From: Duganella sp. CF458
GTDB taxonomy: Bacteria; Pseudomonadota; Gammaproteobacteria; Burkholderiales; Burkholderiaceae_D
Length of the DNA: 64,000 nucleotides
Direction of reading: 5' to 3'
Assembly: GCF_900113115.1 (NCBI RefSeq)
Contig: NZ_FOOF01000017.1
Location: forward strand, 62,001-126,000
This document shows positions 7,327 through 16,447 of this stretch, one piece after another. Position numbers and translations under genes: made by a program. Position 1 is the first letter of the stretch; every line of letters begins with the position of its first letter. Under the pieces are notes generated by a model. The model searched no databases and was not told the DNA's origin. It saw only the letters and a list, made by a program, of their open reading frames with translations.

Positions 7327-9975
7327 TTACATCTTGCCGCGCACGCCGAAGAAGATCTGCTTGCCGTTCTTGTAGAACGCGCGCGGCTGGTTACGGGACG
7401 TAGCGTACGACTTCAGGGTCGGATCGTTCAGGTCCTTGCCTTCCAGCGACAGCGTGATGTTGTCGGTCAGGTTGTAGTTGAAGGCAGCGGACAAGGTGCC
7501 GACATCATCCTGGTAGATAGCGCTGTTACGGTCCAGGCCATTCAGGAACGCCGAACGGTAGCTGTAGTTGATACGAGCGCTGAACTTGCTGGTCTCGTAG
7601 AACACGCCCAGGTTGTAGGAGTTCTTCGAGGTGCCGATCATGCTGCAGTCGCCCAAGTCGGCACATGCTGATTTCGGTGCGGCTTCGGTTTCCTTGCCGT
7701 CGGCGTAAGTGTAGTTGGCGTTCAAGCCGAAACCGTTGCCCAGGTCCTGTAAATACTGCAGTTCCACGCCGCGTACACGAGCCTTGGTGTTCACTGCGGA
7801 GCTCATGTTGTAGGTGGTGACCCTGCCGGCCGACTGGTTGAAGAAGTCGGCCTTCGAGGAACCGAAGGTCACGTAGGAACCCATGTTCATGTTGTAGATG
7901 TTCATGCCCAGCAGGGACTTCGGCATGAAGTACCACTCCAGGCCCACATCGACGTTGTTCGACATGATTGGGCGCAGGTTCGGGTTGCCGCCGGAACCGG
8001 AGAAGGTCAGGTCGTTCAGGCTCAAGGCACCCAGCGAACCAAAGTCGGGACGAGCCAGGGTGCGGCTGGCGGCACCGCGCAGTTTCAGGTCCGGCGTCAG
8101 GTTGGTGTACAGGTTGATGCTTGGCAGGAAGTCGTTATAGGTGTTGGAGCTGTGGGTCGGGTTCCACACATTGTTCGGCGAGCCGTTGTCGACATCGATC
8201 TTGGTCTTCACGAAGCGCACGCCGACGTTACCGCCGAAGTTGCCGAACTCCAGGTCACCCATCACATATGCCGCAGTGGCTTTTTCCTTGATCAGGAATT
8301 CGCTCTGGTAGGCGTGGTTGGCGAAGCTGACGTACTTGTCGCCCCAGGCTTTCATCGATTCGGCATCGAAGGTCCATGCATTGCTCAGCAGGTTAGGCAG
8401 TGGGCTGTTCGGGAAGTTGGTCAAGCCGGTCGGACGGTTGGCCAGCAGCGAGCCGGCCGGGGCGACAGTACCGCCCAGCCAGGTCAGGGAACGCTCGTGG
8501 CTCGCGTTGCGCAGGCCGAAATGCAGGGTCGGCACGCCGTTCCACTGCGTCTTGTACTGACCGTCGATCTGGCCGTAGGTTTCCTTGTCCTTCGCGGTCA
8601 CGTCCGAGGCCCAGCCGCCGAAGAAGTCGGCGCCGGTGCGCGGATTGAAGGTGCCGGCGTTGTCCACGATCACGGTGGCAGGCGAATCCAGCCCATGGGT
8701 GGTCAGGCTGTTGCCCGCATAGGCCAGCCAGGCTTCGTAACCGTAGTCGCGGGCGTAGCCGGTACCGCGGGTCGTACCAATCTGGCCTTTGAACTTCAGG
8801 TCTTGCGTAGGACGGTAGTTGAAGTCGAAGTTGACGAATTTCGAATCGCTGTAGGAGCCAGGGCGGGCAATGATGTCCTGCACCGATGGACCCATCTTCG
8901 AGCAGTCCGCCACCGGACAGGTGCTTGGGAAGGTGATCGAGGTAATGGTGTCGCCGGTGACGGTCCACTTGGAAGGGATCACGCCGCCCACGCCGGACCA
9001 GTTGTTGGTCAGCGGCTGGTATGGCGCCAGCATGAAGTTGGCGTTGATGTTGTCCGCATCCAGGCGGGTATAGAAGCCGTTGATGTCGAAGTCGAACTCT
9101 TTATTGACCTTGACCTGCACGTCGATCATGCCGCCTTTGCGCTCACGTTCCTGGTTGAACATGGCGGTACCGGTCAGCAGGGAGATGTATTTGCCTGCCA
9201 CTTCAGGATTGGCGGCCACCCACTGCGGCGCATAGGCTGCGCTCAGCTTGTCCCACCACAGGAACTCCTGGCCGATACGGCGCAGGGTGCGTTTTTCGTC
9301 GAACACCTGGACCAGCACGCCCACATTGTTCTGTTCATTTTTCCAGTTGCCCAGGGCGCTGAACTGCGCATCGGTTTTCTTCGAGCCTTCGCTGTACACA
9401 CCGGTCACGGCGCCCATCAGGGTCAGCGGCTCCTTGAAGCTCAGTGGCTTGCGGGTTTCGATGTCGACGTTGCCGGATGCGCCGCCTTCGATCAGGTTGG
9501 CCTGCGAAGACTTGTGCACGGTAACGCGGCCGATCAGCTCCGACGGGAACATCGAGTAGCTGACGGAACGGCCGCCGTTGGTGATGTTGGAGATGTACCA
9601 GTCGCCGCTCGACACGGTGTGGCCATTCAAGGTGGTCAGGGCCAGGTTGGATGGAGTGCCTTTCAGGCTGACGCGGTCATTCTCGCCGAAGCCGCCTTCC
9701 GAACCGCCGGCCGTAGCGACCGAGACGCCAGGCACGCGCTGCAGCGAGTCAGCCACGCTCTTGTCCGGCATCTTGCCCACATCTTCTGCGGTAATCACTT
9801 CAACCAGCGAGTCGGCATTGCGCTTCTGGTTGATCGACTGCGCCAGCGCGGCACGCACGCCGGTCACGACCACGACGTTCTGCTCGGCTGGAGCAGCCTG
9901 CTGTGCTTGCGCCATGCCGGCGGTGGCGGTCAGGATGGCGACTGCGGTCGCGATCGGTGTCATATTGCGGTTCAT
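7327..9975 (-). CDS. TonB-dependent outer-membrane receptor, probable chito-oligosaccharide uptake
   Basis: An 882-residue outer-membrane receptor. It has a signal peptide (MNRNMTPIATAVAILTATAGMAQA), a TonB-box-like VVVVTGVRAAL, a plug domain (ITAEDVGKMPDKSVADSLQRVPGV ... IEGGASGNVDIETRKPL) and a long 22-strand-type barrel ending FFGVRGKM. This subfamily (with the SINQKRNADS motif after the TonB box) takes up oligosaccharides in Xanthomonas-type carbohydrate utilisation loci. A GntR/UTRA regulator lies divergently upstream and a GH18 enzyme and NagX-like protein downstream, so GlcNAc or chitin oligomers are the most likely substrate. Four cysteines in plug and barrel (for example CPVADC and CADLGDC) probably form loop disulfides. 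Confidence 0.9.
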   Translation of the reverse strand: MNRNMTPIATAVAILTATAGMAQAQQAAPAEQNVVVVTGVRAALAQSINQKRNADSLVEVITAEDVGKMPDKSVADSLQRVPGVSVATAGGSEGGFGENDRVSLKGTPSNLALTTLNGHTVSSGDWYISNITNGGRSVSYSMFPSELIGRVTVHKSSQANLIEGGASGNVDIETRKPLSFKEPLTLMGAVTGVYSEGSKKTDAQFSALGNWKNEQNNVGVLVQVFDEKRTLRRIGQEFLWWDKLSAAYAPQWVAANPEVAGKYISLLTGTAMFNQERERKGGMIDVQVKVNKEFDFDINGFYTRLDADNINANFMLAPYQPLTNNWSGVGGVIPSKWTVTGDTITSITFPSTCPVADCSKMGPSVQDIIARPGSYSDSKFVNFDFNYRPTQDLKFKGQIGTTRGTGYARDYGYEAWLAYAGNSLTTHGLDSPATVIVDNAGTFNPRTGADFFGGWASDVTAKDKETYGQIDGQYKTQWNGVPTLHFGLRNASHERSLTWLGGTVAPAGSLLANRPTGLTNFPNSPLPNLLSNAWTFDAESMKAWGDKYVSFANHAYQSEFLIKEKATAAYVMGDLEFGNFGGNVGVRFVKTKIDVDNGSPNNVWNPTHSSNTYNDFLPSINLYTNLTPDLKLRGAASRTLARPDFGSLGALSLNDLTFSGSGGNPNLRPIMSNNVDVGLEWYFMPKSLLGMNIYNMNMGSYVTFGSSKADFFNQSAGRVTTYNMSSAVNTKARVRGVELQYLQDLGNGFGLNANYTYADGKETEAAPKSACADLGDCSMIGTSKNSYNLGVFYETSKFSARINYSYRSAFLNGLDRNSAIYQDDVGTLSAAFNYNLTDNITLSLEGKDLNDPTLKSYATSRNQPRAFYKNGKQIFFGVRGKM

Positions 9976-10256
9976 TTACTCCCCCTAAGTATGGGCTGTC
10001 TCAAAGCCCGGTCTGTTGTTACCAGTTTCTAAAACCACGTTCAAACCAATTGGACGCCAATATACCCCGATCAAATACCAGAACACTACCAATTTTCGTA
10101 TTTTTTTCACATGTTGTACTGAAAAGACATACCACTTTTGCCTTAGAAGCCTGTTGTTAGCGCTATCCCATTGGGAGGGTGGAATAGGAGTGGCTGCATA
10201 CCTCTGGCCATACGGTCTTTTTTTGGTATTATCAGCCGCACACAAGGGGAGACTAA
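9976..10256. promoter_or_regulatory. Divergent control region between the receptor and GntR genes
   Basis: This 281-nt AT-rich region separates two divergent starts. It contains three TGGTAT/ATACCA elements (10075-10080, 10129-10134 and 10224-10229), the type of half-site bound by GntR-family amino-sugar regulators. The third overlaps a TATTAT (10227-10232) that could be the -10 of the regulator gene. An AGGGGAG ribosome-binding site precedes the GntR ATG. The operator assignment is inferred from repetition and position only. Confidence 0.4.
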
Positions 10257-10997
10257 ATGGCATCGCTCGCGCAGCTCATGGAAGACCTGGTGCAGACCAG
10301 TAGCCAGCCGCTTTACCAGCTTCTGCAACGCGCCTTGCGTGAAGCAATCAACCTGCATGTGTTTGGTCCCGACGAAGCCCTGCCCGCCGAACGCGTGCTG
10401 GCAGCCGACCTGAATATCTCCCGCATCACCGTGCGCAAGGCCATCGACGGCCTGGTGGAGGAAGGCTTGCTGGTGCGCCGGCCGGGCTCCGGCAATTTCA
10501 TCAACACGCGTATTGAAAAGAACTTCGCCAAGCTGACTTCCTTTTCGGAAGACATGCGTTCGCGCGGGCGCACGCCGCGCAGCGTATGGCTGAAGAAATC
10601 GGAAGGCACTGTGACGCCGGAGGAAGCCCTGCGCCTGCGGCTTAGCCCTGGCGCACCGGTGTACCGCTATCACCGCATCCGCTTTGCGGACGAAGTGCCG
10701 ATGTGCGTGGAATACGCCACCATCGTGGCCGATGCGCTGCCTTCGCTGGAGTCGGTCGACGTGTCGATGTATGAGGCGCTGGAAGCGGCCGGCCACCGGC
10801 CGGTGCGCGCGCTGCAGCGCCTGTCCGCCCTGCTGCTGACAGGCGAACAGGCCAAGCTGCTGCAGGCCAAGGAAGGCGACGCCGGCCTGGCCGTCGAACG
10901 CCTTGGCTTCCTGCGCGATGGACGCGCAGTGGAGTTTTGCCGCTCGATCTTCCGCGGCGACATGTACGACTTCGTCGCGGAACTCTCCACGCCTTAG
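10257..10997 (+). CDS. GntR/UTRA-family repressor of the amino-sugar locus
   Basis: A 246-residue regulator with an N-terminal winged helix (residues 15-80; PAERVLAADLNISRITVRKAIDGL is the GntR helix-turn-helix, followed by the wing RPGSGNFI) and a C-terminal UTRA ligand domain (95-240; LSPGAPVYRYHRIRFAD, AVEFCRSIFRGDMYDF). UTRA regulators of the NagR/NagQ type bind phosphorylated amino sugars and release DNA. It is divergent from the receptor operon, so it probably represses the receptor, GH18 and nagX-like genes and itself. An AGGGGAG lies eight bases before the ATG. Its stop overlaps the stop of the convergent giant helicase gene by 3 nt. Confidence 0.88.
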   Translation: MASLAQLMEDLVQTSSQPLYQLLQRALREAINLHVFGPDEALPAERVLAADLNISRITVRKAIDGLVEEGLLVRRPGSGNFINTRIEKNFAKLTSFSEDMRSRGRTPRSVWLKKSEGTVTPEEALRLRLSPGAPVYRYHRIRFADEVPMCVEYATIVADALPSLESVDVSMYEALEAAGHRPVRALQRLSALLLTGEQAKLLQAKEGDAGLAVERLGFLRDGRAVEFCRSIFRGDMYDFVAELSTP

Positions 10998-13900
10998 TCT
11001 TCTACATAGCCCTTGCGCAGCTTCTCGTCGACCAGCTTTTCCATTTCACGCACGGCGCGCTCCGGCGTTTCGAACTGCTTGAGCAAGGACTGGCCGGCGC
11101 TGCCGATACGGCCGTAGCTGACGGTCAGCTCGACGCCGCGCACCACGGCGCGCCAGAACTTGCGTGATGCCCCCTGTTCGAAATGCAGGCTGCGCATTTG
11201 CTCCCCGACCGCGGCGCCCGTCCCCGTTCCGCCCGTTGCCGTTTCGTCCGCGGGCGCCCCGCGCGCTGTGGCGGCCGGCGCGGTTGGCGGCGCGGTTGGA
11301 GGCGCGCTCGGCACTGGATCAACCATCTGGTCCAGCGCCCTGTCCTCGCCTGCCGACAGCATGGCCTCGATACGCTGCAAGACGGCGCCCCGGTTATCCA
11401 GCCAGTCCTTTCCTGGAATATCCAGCACACGCCAGCCAAAACTGCGCAATACGCCGGGGCGGAACACATAGCGCTCCACACTGTCGCCAACCACTTCAGC
11501 CGGAGTATCCAGCAGGATCGCCAACGCATACCCGGCGGCCGATGCGTCAACGATGGCCAGGTCGCAGCGGAACTGGGAACGGCCGACATTCAGGTGCACC
11601 TGGTGACCGCGTTCGCGCAGTGCCGCCGCCAGCGCATCGCGGATGCTGTCTTGCGGCATATCCCTGGTGAACGCATGGCGCGCACCGTGGTTCAACGCGC
11701 CCAGTACCGATTGCGCACGCTCGAACTGGCCAACTGCGCTGGCCTGTGCGAACTGCAGGAACGAGCGCAGGGCCGCCGCGCCGTCGTTGTGGATATTGGT
11801 AATGGCTTCTGCGTGGATGGTCGACACCACCGCCATGCGATGGCGCGCGCGGCTGAAGATCACGTTCAATCGCTTTTCCCCGCCGCGCTGGTTGATCGGG
11901 CCGAAATTCATCAGCATCTTTCCATCCGGGCCCGGCGCATAGCAGATACTCAGGATAATCACATCGCGTTCGTCGCCCTGTACGTTTTCCAGGTTCTTCA
12001 CGAACAGGCCGTTGAACTGGTCATCGTCCTCCCGCACGTACTCGCGCTCCAGGCGCATCGCAAAATCCGAATCTTCCTCTGCCAAGGCTTCCAGGGCGGA
12101 TTCAATTGCGCCCTGCTGAGCCTCGGAGAACGCCACGATGCCCAGGCTCATTCCCGTTTCGCGCCGCAACATTTCGCGCACGGTATGCGCGATATAACGC
12201 GCCTCCGCTTCATTGCGGCGCCCGATATAGACACCGTCAGCCACCTGGTGGAAGCTGACCGGGCGCGCCATCAGTGCTTCGGCGGCCGCGATGCCGACGC
12301 CTTCGTCCTCGGATCTGCGCGGTGCCGCAAGCACGGATTCCTGTTCCAGCACGCGGTCGGGAATCGTCACCAGGCGCCCTTCGTAGAACGCGGCATTGGA
12401 GAAGCTGATCAGCGACTCGTGGCGGCTACGGTAATGCCAGGCCAGCAAGGTCGCCGGCAGGTTGCGCGCCGCCTGGTTCAACAAGCTGTCCGCATCGAGG
12501 TTGATGGCGATACGTTCACCGCCCTCCTCGACCATGATCTCGTCTTCGCCTTCGCCAGCGCCGGCGCTGAAGAAGCTGGTCGGTGGCAGCTGCATTTCAT
12601 CGCCCACCACCACCACCTGGCGCGCGCGGCACAGCGCCGGCACCGCTTCCTCGGTCGGGATCTGGCTGGCCTCGTCGAAGATCACCACGTCGAACAGGTC
12701 GGCCGATAGCGGCAGCGTATCCGACACCGACAATGGACTCATCAGCCAGATCGGCTTCAGGTCGTTCACCACCAGCCCGGTCTCGTCGTCGCTCAAGTCG
12801 CGGATCGAGCGATGGCGCATGCTCTTGCCGAATTCGTGCTCCAGCTCGCGGCGCCCGGTCGCATACAGCTTCTTGAACGCCTTGGCGTCGCCGTCGAGCT
12901 GGGTCGCCGATGTTGCCGAAACCCGCACATGCTCGCTGAAGCGTGCGTGCTGCGTCGCCTGCACCACCTGCGCATTCAGCGCCAGCAATTCGCGCTGCAG
13001 CGAAGACATCGCATGCACCGCTTGTGCCAGCGCGGCGCCATTGAAGCCTGCGAGTACCGGATCGACCCGTAAAATGCGGCGGAACGCTTCCTCGGCCACC
13101 AGCGCATCCAGGACGTGCGGCGCATAGTCGAGGGCTTGCAAGGTTTGCGTGCAGGCCGGGTCGGCACCATGCACTGAGCGAAGCAGGGGTAGCATGTCAG
13201 GCAAATCGTCCAAGGCTTCACGCAAGTCACGCAGCAACTCGGCCAGCTCGCCCAACCGCATGCCGGCATCCAATATCAGATCGTCCCCAACGCTGTGTGC
13301 CAGGCTGGCCAAGGCCTGCCGCGAGGCCGCTTCGGAACGCGCCGCGGCAAGGGGATCGGCCGACTGGCGCAGCCGTGCCACCAGCGCGGACGGGCTATCG
13401 GGCTTGGCGAGCCGCTGCTCAAGTTCATCCAATGCACGCAGGAAGGCCTGCATGTCTCCCACGCCGTACTGCTGCTGGCTGGCCGCGGCAAATGCCGCCT
13501 GCGTCGCCTGCGCAGCGTGTTCCGCTGCCAGCGCTTCCAGCACCTGCCGATAACCCGGGCGCACGGCGTGACGGCTGAAATCGTAGCGCCGCTGTACTTC
13601 ACCACGCATGCGCCACCATGCCGGCTGCAACCAGCGCAGGATGGAGCCTTCCAAACGGCCAGCCAGTTCGAGCGCCGCTGCGGTGTCGCCCGGCGTCAGC
13701 TTGTCGCGCCAGTTTGCCGTTGCCTCCTGCGCCTTGGCCAAGGCCTGCCCGTGGCTTGCCAAAGTGCTGCGCACGGTCGTCAATCCAGCATACTGCGGTG
13801 AAGCATGGTCAAGCAGCGGGAGATGGTTCGCGATGCCGTTGTCCAGCAGCCATTGGCTGTCCGTCGCGTCGCGCAGCGCCCGCTGAAGCGTCACACCGAA

Positions 13901-16447
13901 ACCCGGTTCCAGGGTGTCAAGCAGTGCCTCTGCCTCCCGGCAGAGCTTCTCCAGCCGGCCATATGCGTGTTCGTCGGCCACCACGGCAGTGGCCAGTCGC
14001 GAGAACGGGTGGGCCGCCAGGCTGTCCAGGCCAAAGCGCTCGCGCATGGCACGGTGCAGGCGCTGCACCAGCTCGCGTTGCTGGTCCCACGATGCCAGCG
14101 AAGGCAGGCGCTCGCGCCAGGCGTGGGAAAGCTCCGGCACGGCCGGCGACTGGGCCAGGCGCCGCAGCAGCGAGCGCACCGTGGCGCCCAGTTCGGCCGG
14201 TGTGCCGGCCAATGCCGCTTCGAACGCATCGATGCTGGCCTGCCGCGTAGCCATGGCATCGGTAAGCTGCGCACGCCGCGCAGCCAGCGCTTCGCTGGCG
14301 GGCGGCTGCGCAACCCAGTTTTCATAGCAGCCGCGCAGATCGGCAATATAGGCCTTCTTGTCGGCCTGCGAATCGTGAATCAGGCAGCACAGGGAATCCA
14401 GCCCGCTTTGCTTCAAGCGATGGAACACCACGTCGAGCGCAGCCCGCTTCTCGCATACGAACAGCACGCGCTTGCCGCGGCCTGCGAAGTCGGCAATCAG
14501 GTTGGTGATGGTCTGCGACTTGCCGGTGCCGGGCGGCCCTTGGATGATGAAGCTGCCCTGCGTGCGGGCCAGCCGCACGGCAGTGTTTTGCGTAGCGTCG
14601 GCCGCCACCACATTCCATTGCTCCGTGGGCGGCAATGGCGGGGGCAAGCCCGCTTCCAGCGCCTTCGGCTCGATCGAGAAAACGCGGTCGAAGGACGGAT
14701 TGGGCGCCGGGTCGTCCAGCAGCTGGGCGTAATCGCGCACCAGCGACATCTTGCGGTAATTGAAGTTGGCCAGCGTAACCTGGGTCAAGTCCAGGTCCCA
14801 TGCGTAGCGATGTCCTTCGGTTTCTTCCAGCGTATAGCCGGCACGATCCTCCGCCTCCGCCACCGGTGGCCCCATGCGCGCCAGGCGCGGCCCAGCTGCG
14901 GGCGCCGCGCCGGCCTCGAAACGCTGCGGCAGCTCGCTCGGACGAACCCAGTGCTCGAATAGCGCGCGTCCCAGCGGCCGGTAATCGTCGGCGGCGTAGC
15001 TGTATGGCGGAAGCCAGCCGTCACTGCGCTTGGCGCCAGCCGTTGATCGGCGGCGCTGGTACTGCTGCAGGCGCTGCAAGGCCTTCTGGCGCACCATGCG
15101 CACCACGGCTTTCTCGACCAGGCGCAATTCGACTGCCGGTTCCGACTGCCGGATCTGGCCCAGGATATCGGCGTGCACATCGGCCAGGGAGGTGCGTGCA
15201 AGGTCCACGGTTTCTGCCAAGCGGATGCCGTATAACTGGTTCAACTGATGCCGCAGCACAGGATTGAATTCCGCTTCCCCGCTGGTGCACTGGACGACAT
15301 ACTGGTCGCGCACCCCTTTTCGCTTGGCCAGTTCGACCGGAAGCCAGAGCAACGGTGTCGTGATCCGTTCATCCGGCGCTTCCTTCAGGTTGTGCCAGCG
15401 CAGGAAGGCGATCACCAGCCGCAGGTTGCTGAAGCCGTATTCGGCGCGGTCGCGCCGGGTCTCGCTGATCAGCTGGTCCAGGGCCGCCGGCAGGTATGGC
15501 TGGTCGTCAAAACGCAGCCAGCCTTGCAGCGCCACCGGTTTGCCCGCCGCCAGTTCTGCCGCAAACGGGCCGCCCCAGGTGCAGATCTGCTCCGCGCGGA
15601 TGCTTTCGACCTGCAGCATCAGCGGCACGCTGGCGACAGTCAGGTTGACCGTGGCTGCCGTCGGCCGGAAGTACAGCAGGCGGTTGCGGCGCGACAGGTC
15701 GAACAGGCGGTCGCGCAAGTGATGCAACACTACCGTGCGGCGCGGCGCCGCACCATTGGCACCGGCCAGCGCACGCTCCACGTCCAGTATCTGGGGCTGT
15801 TCGCGCCAGGTGCGCAGGCGTGCTTCCAGTGCCGCCACGTCGGTCGCGCGTTCGTGGCGGTTCACTTCCGTCATTTCGACGATCACCGCGGCCACAATCG
15901 GATGCAGGCGCTCGTGCAGCAGGAACAGGTTGCGGCGCGCACCGGCAAACTCCTGCAAGTCCTGCGGGTCGCGGAAGTCCAGTCCGCAAGCCAGGCTGGC
16001 CAACAGCATGCCCAGCATGTACACGTCGCTGATTTCGTCGTGGTGGCCGACCAGCTTTTCCCAGCTTGCGGGGCCCGGCAAGTGCACCGGGCGCTCGATC
16101 GCCGCGCTCGCGTCCAGCTGGACCGACAGGTCCGTGACCTCGAATCCTTCCCCGTCGGTGCGCCGGGACTGCAGCGTACCGACGATGTTCAGGCCCGACG
16201 CGGGATGCGGCTGCACCTTGTGCACCGCCGCGATATCCATGCGCGGCGCTTCGCCTTCCGGCCGGCGCAGGCATAGCGCACCATCGCCATCGACCAGGAT
16301 GTTGTCGCCATCGAGCGCGGCAACCCTGCCCTGTGCATGCAATGCCGCCACCTGGCGGAACAGCGGCAGCACCAACACCAGCACGTCGTCAGTCGACAGC
16401 GCCGCCCCGTCCTGTGCCTCAAGCAGCTTGTCCAGCGTGCCCATCAT
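10994..16447 (-). CDS. Giant pseudokinase-like / DUF4011 / SF1 helicase / Vsr-type nuclease / WGR protein
   Basis: An 1817-residue multidomain protein. Residues 15-210 resemble a protein-kinase C-lobe (DGDNILVDGDGALCL; EISDVYMLGMLLASL), but the HRD Asp position reads Ala, there is no DFG, and the glycine loop is missing. Residues 238-320 are DUF4011 (LFDLSRRNRLLYF). The SF1 helicase has Walker A GPPGTGKSQT (637-646), a long helical insert (700-1180), Walker B VIFDEASQ (1255-1262), GDEMQLPPT (1282-1290), HYRSRHESL (1338-1346), VKNLENVQGDERDVI (1483-1497) and LNVIFSRARHR (1527-1537). Residues 1600-1695 match the MTES_1575/Vsr-like fold (FRCDLAIVD ... GWRVLDIPGKDWL), then a Pro/Ala/Gly linker and a WGR domain (1750-1811; YGRIGSAGQS). 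It overlaps the M48 peptidase gene by 4 nt. DUF4011-helicase-nuclease proteins are known antiphage components; defence is inferred here. Confidence 0.88.
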   Translation of the reverse strand: MMGTLDKLLEAQDGAALSTDDVLVLVLPLFRQVAALHAQGRVAALDGDNILVDGDGALCLRRPEGEAPRMDIAAVHKVQPHPASGLNIVGTLQSRRTDGEGFEVTDLSVQLDASAAIERPVHLPGPASWEKLVGHHDEISDVYMLGMLLASLACGLDFRDPQDLQEFAGARRNLFLLHERLHPIVAAVIVEMTEVNRHERATDVAALEARLRTWREQPQILDVERALAGANGAAPRRTVVLHHLRDRLFDLSRRNRLLYFRPTAATVNLTVASVPLMLQVESIRAEQICTWGGPFAAELAAGKPVALQGWLRFDDQPYLPAALDQLISETRRDRAEYGFSNLRLVIAFLRWHNLKEAPDERITTPLLWLPVELAKRKGVRDQYVVQCTSGEAEFNPVLRHQLNQLYGIRLAETVDLARTSLADVHADILGQIRQSEPAVELRLVEKAVVRMVRQKALQRLQQYQRRRSTAGAKRSDGWLPPYSYAADDYRPLGRALFEHWVRPSELPQRFEAGAAPAAGPRLARMGPPVAEAEDRAGYTLEETEGHRYAWDLDLTQVTLANFNYRKMSLVRDYAQLLDDPAPNPSFDRVFSIEPKALEAGLPPPLPPTEQWNVVAADATQNTAVRLARTQGSFIIQGPPGTGKSQTITNLIADFAGRGKRVLFVCEKRAALDVVFHRLKQSGLDSLCCLIHDSQADKKAYIADLRGCYENWVAQPPASEALAARRAQLTDAMATRQASIDAFEAALAGTPAELGATVRSLLRRLAQSPAVPELSHAWRERLPSLASWDQQRELVQRLHRAMRERFGLDSLAAHPFSRLATAVVADEHAYGRLEKLCREAEALLDTLEPGFGVTLQRALRDATDSQWLLDNGIANHLPLLDHASPQYAGLTTVRSTLASHGQALAKAQEATANWRDKLTPGDTAAALELAGRLEGSILRWLQPAWWRMRGEVQRRYDFSRHAVRPGYRQVLEALAAEHAAQATQAAFAAASQQQYGVGDMQAFLRALDELEQRLAKPDSPSALVARLRQSADPLAAARSEAASRQALASLAHSVGDDLILDAGMRLGELAELLRDLREALDDLPDMLPLLRSVHGADPACTQTLQALDYAPHVLDALVAEEAFRRILRVDPVLAGFNGAALAQAVHAMSSLQRELLALNAQVVQATQHARFSEHVRVSATSATQLDGDAKAFKKLYATGRRELEHEFGKSMRHRSIRDLSDDETGLVVNDLKPIWLMSPLSVSDTLPLSADLFDVVIFDEASQIPTEEAVPALCRARQVVVVGDEMQLPPTSFFSAGAGEGEDEIMVEEGGERIAINLDADSLLNQAARNLPATLLAWHYRSRHESLISFSNAAFYEGRLVTIPDRVLEQESVLAAPRRSEDEGVGIAAAEALMARPVSFHQVADGVYIGRRNEAEARYIAHTVREMLRRETGMSLGIVAFSEAQQGAIESALEALAEEDSDFAMRLEREYVREDDDQFNGLFVKNLENVQGDERDVIILSICYAPGPDGKMLMNFGPINQRGGEKRLNVIFSRARHRMAVVSTIHAEAITNIHNDGAAALRSFLQFAQASAVGQFERAQSVLGALNHGARHAFTRDMPQDSIRDALAAALRERGHQVHLNVGRSQFRCDLAIVDASAAGYALAILLDTPAEVVGDSVERYVFRPGVLRSFGWRVLDIPGKDWLDNRGAVLQRIEAMLSAGEDRALDQMVDPVPSAPPTAPPTAPAATARGAPADETATGGTGTGAAVGEQMRSLHFEQGASRKFWRAVVRGVELTVSYGRIGSAGQSLLKQFETPERAVREMEKLVDEKLRKGYVED

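Noticed and set aside
8152..10032. A 626-codon open frame opposite the TonB-dependent receptor gene
   Set aside because: Antisense shadow of a gene with clear signal peptide, plug and barrel motifs.
10994..16447. Reading the giant gene as an ordinary UvrD/RecB repair helicase
   Set aside because: RecB and UvrD lack DUF4011, the Vsr-like fold and WGR, and no recC, recD or uvr genes are adjacent.
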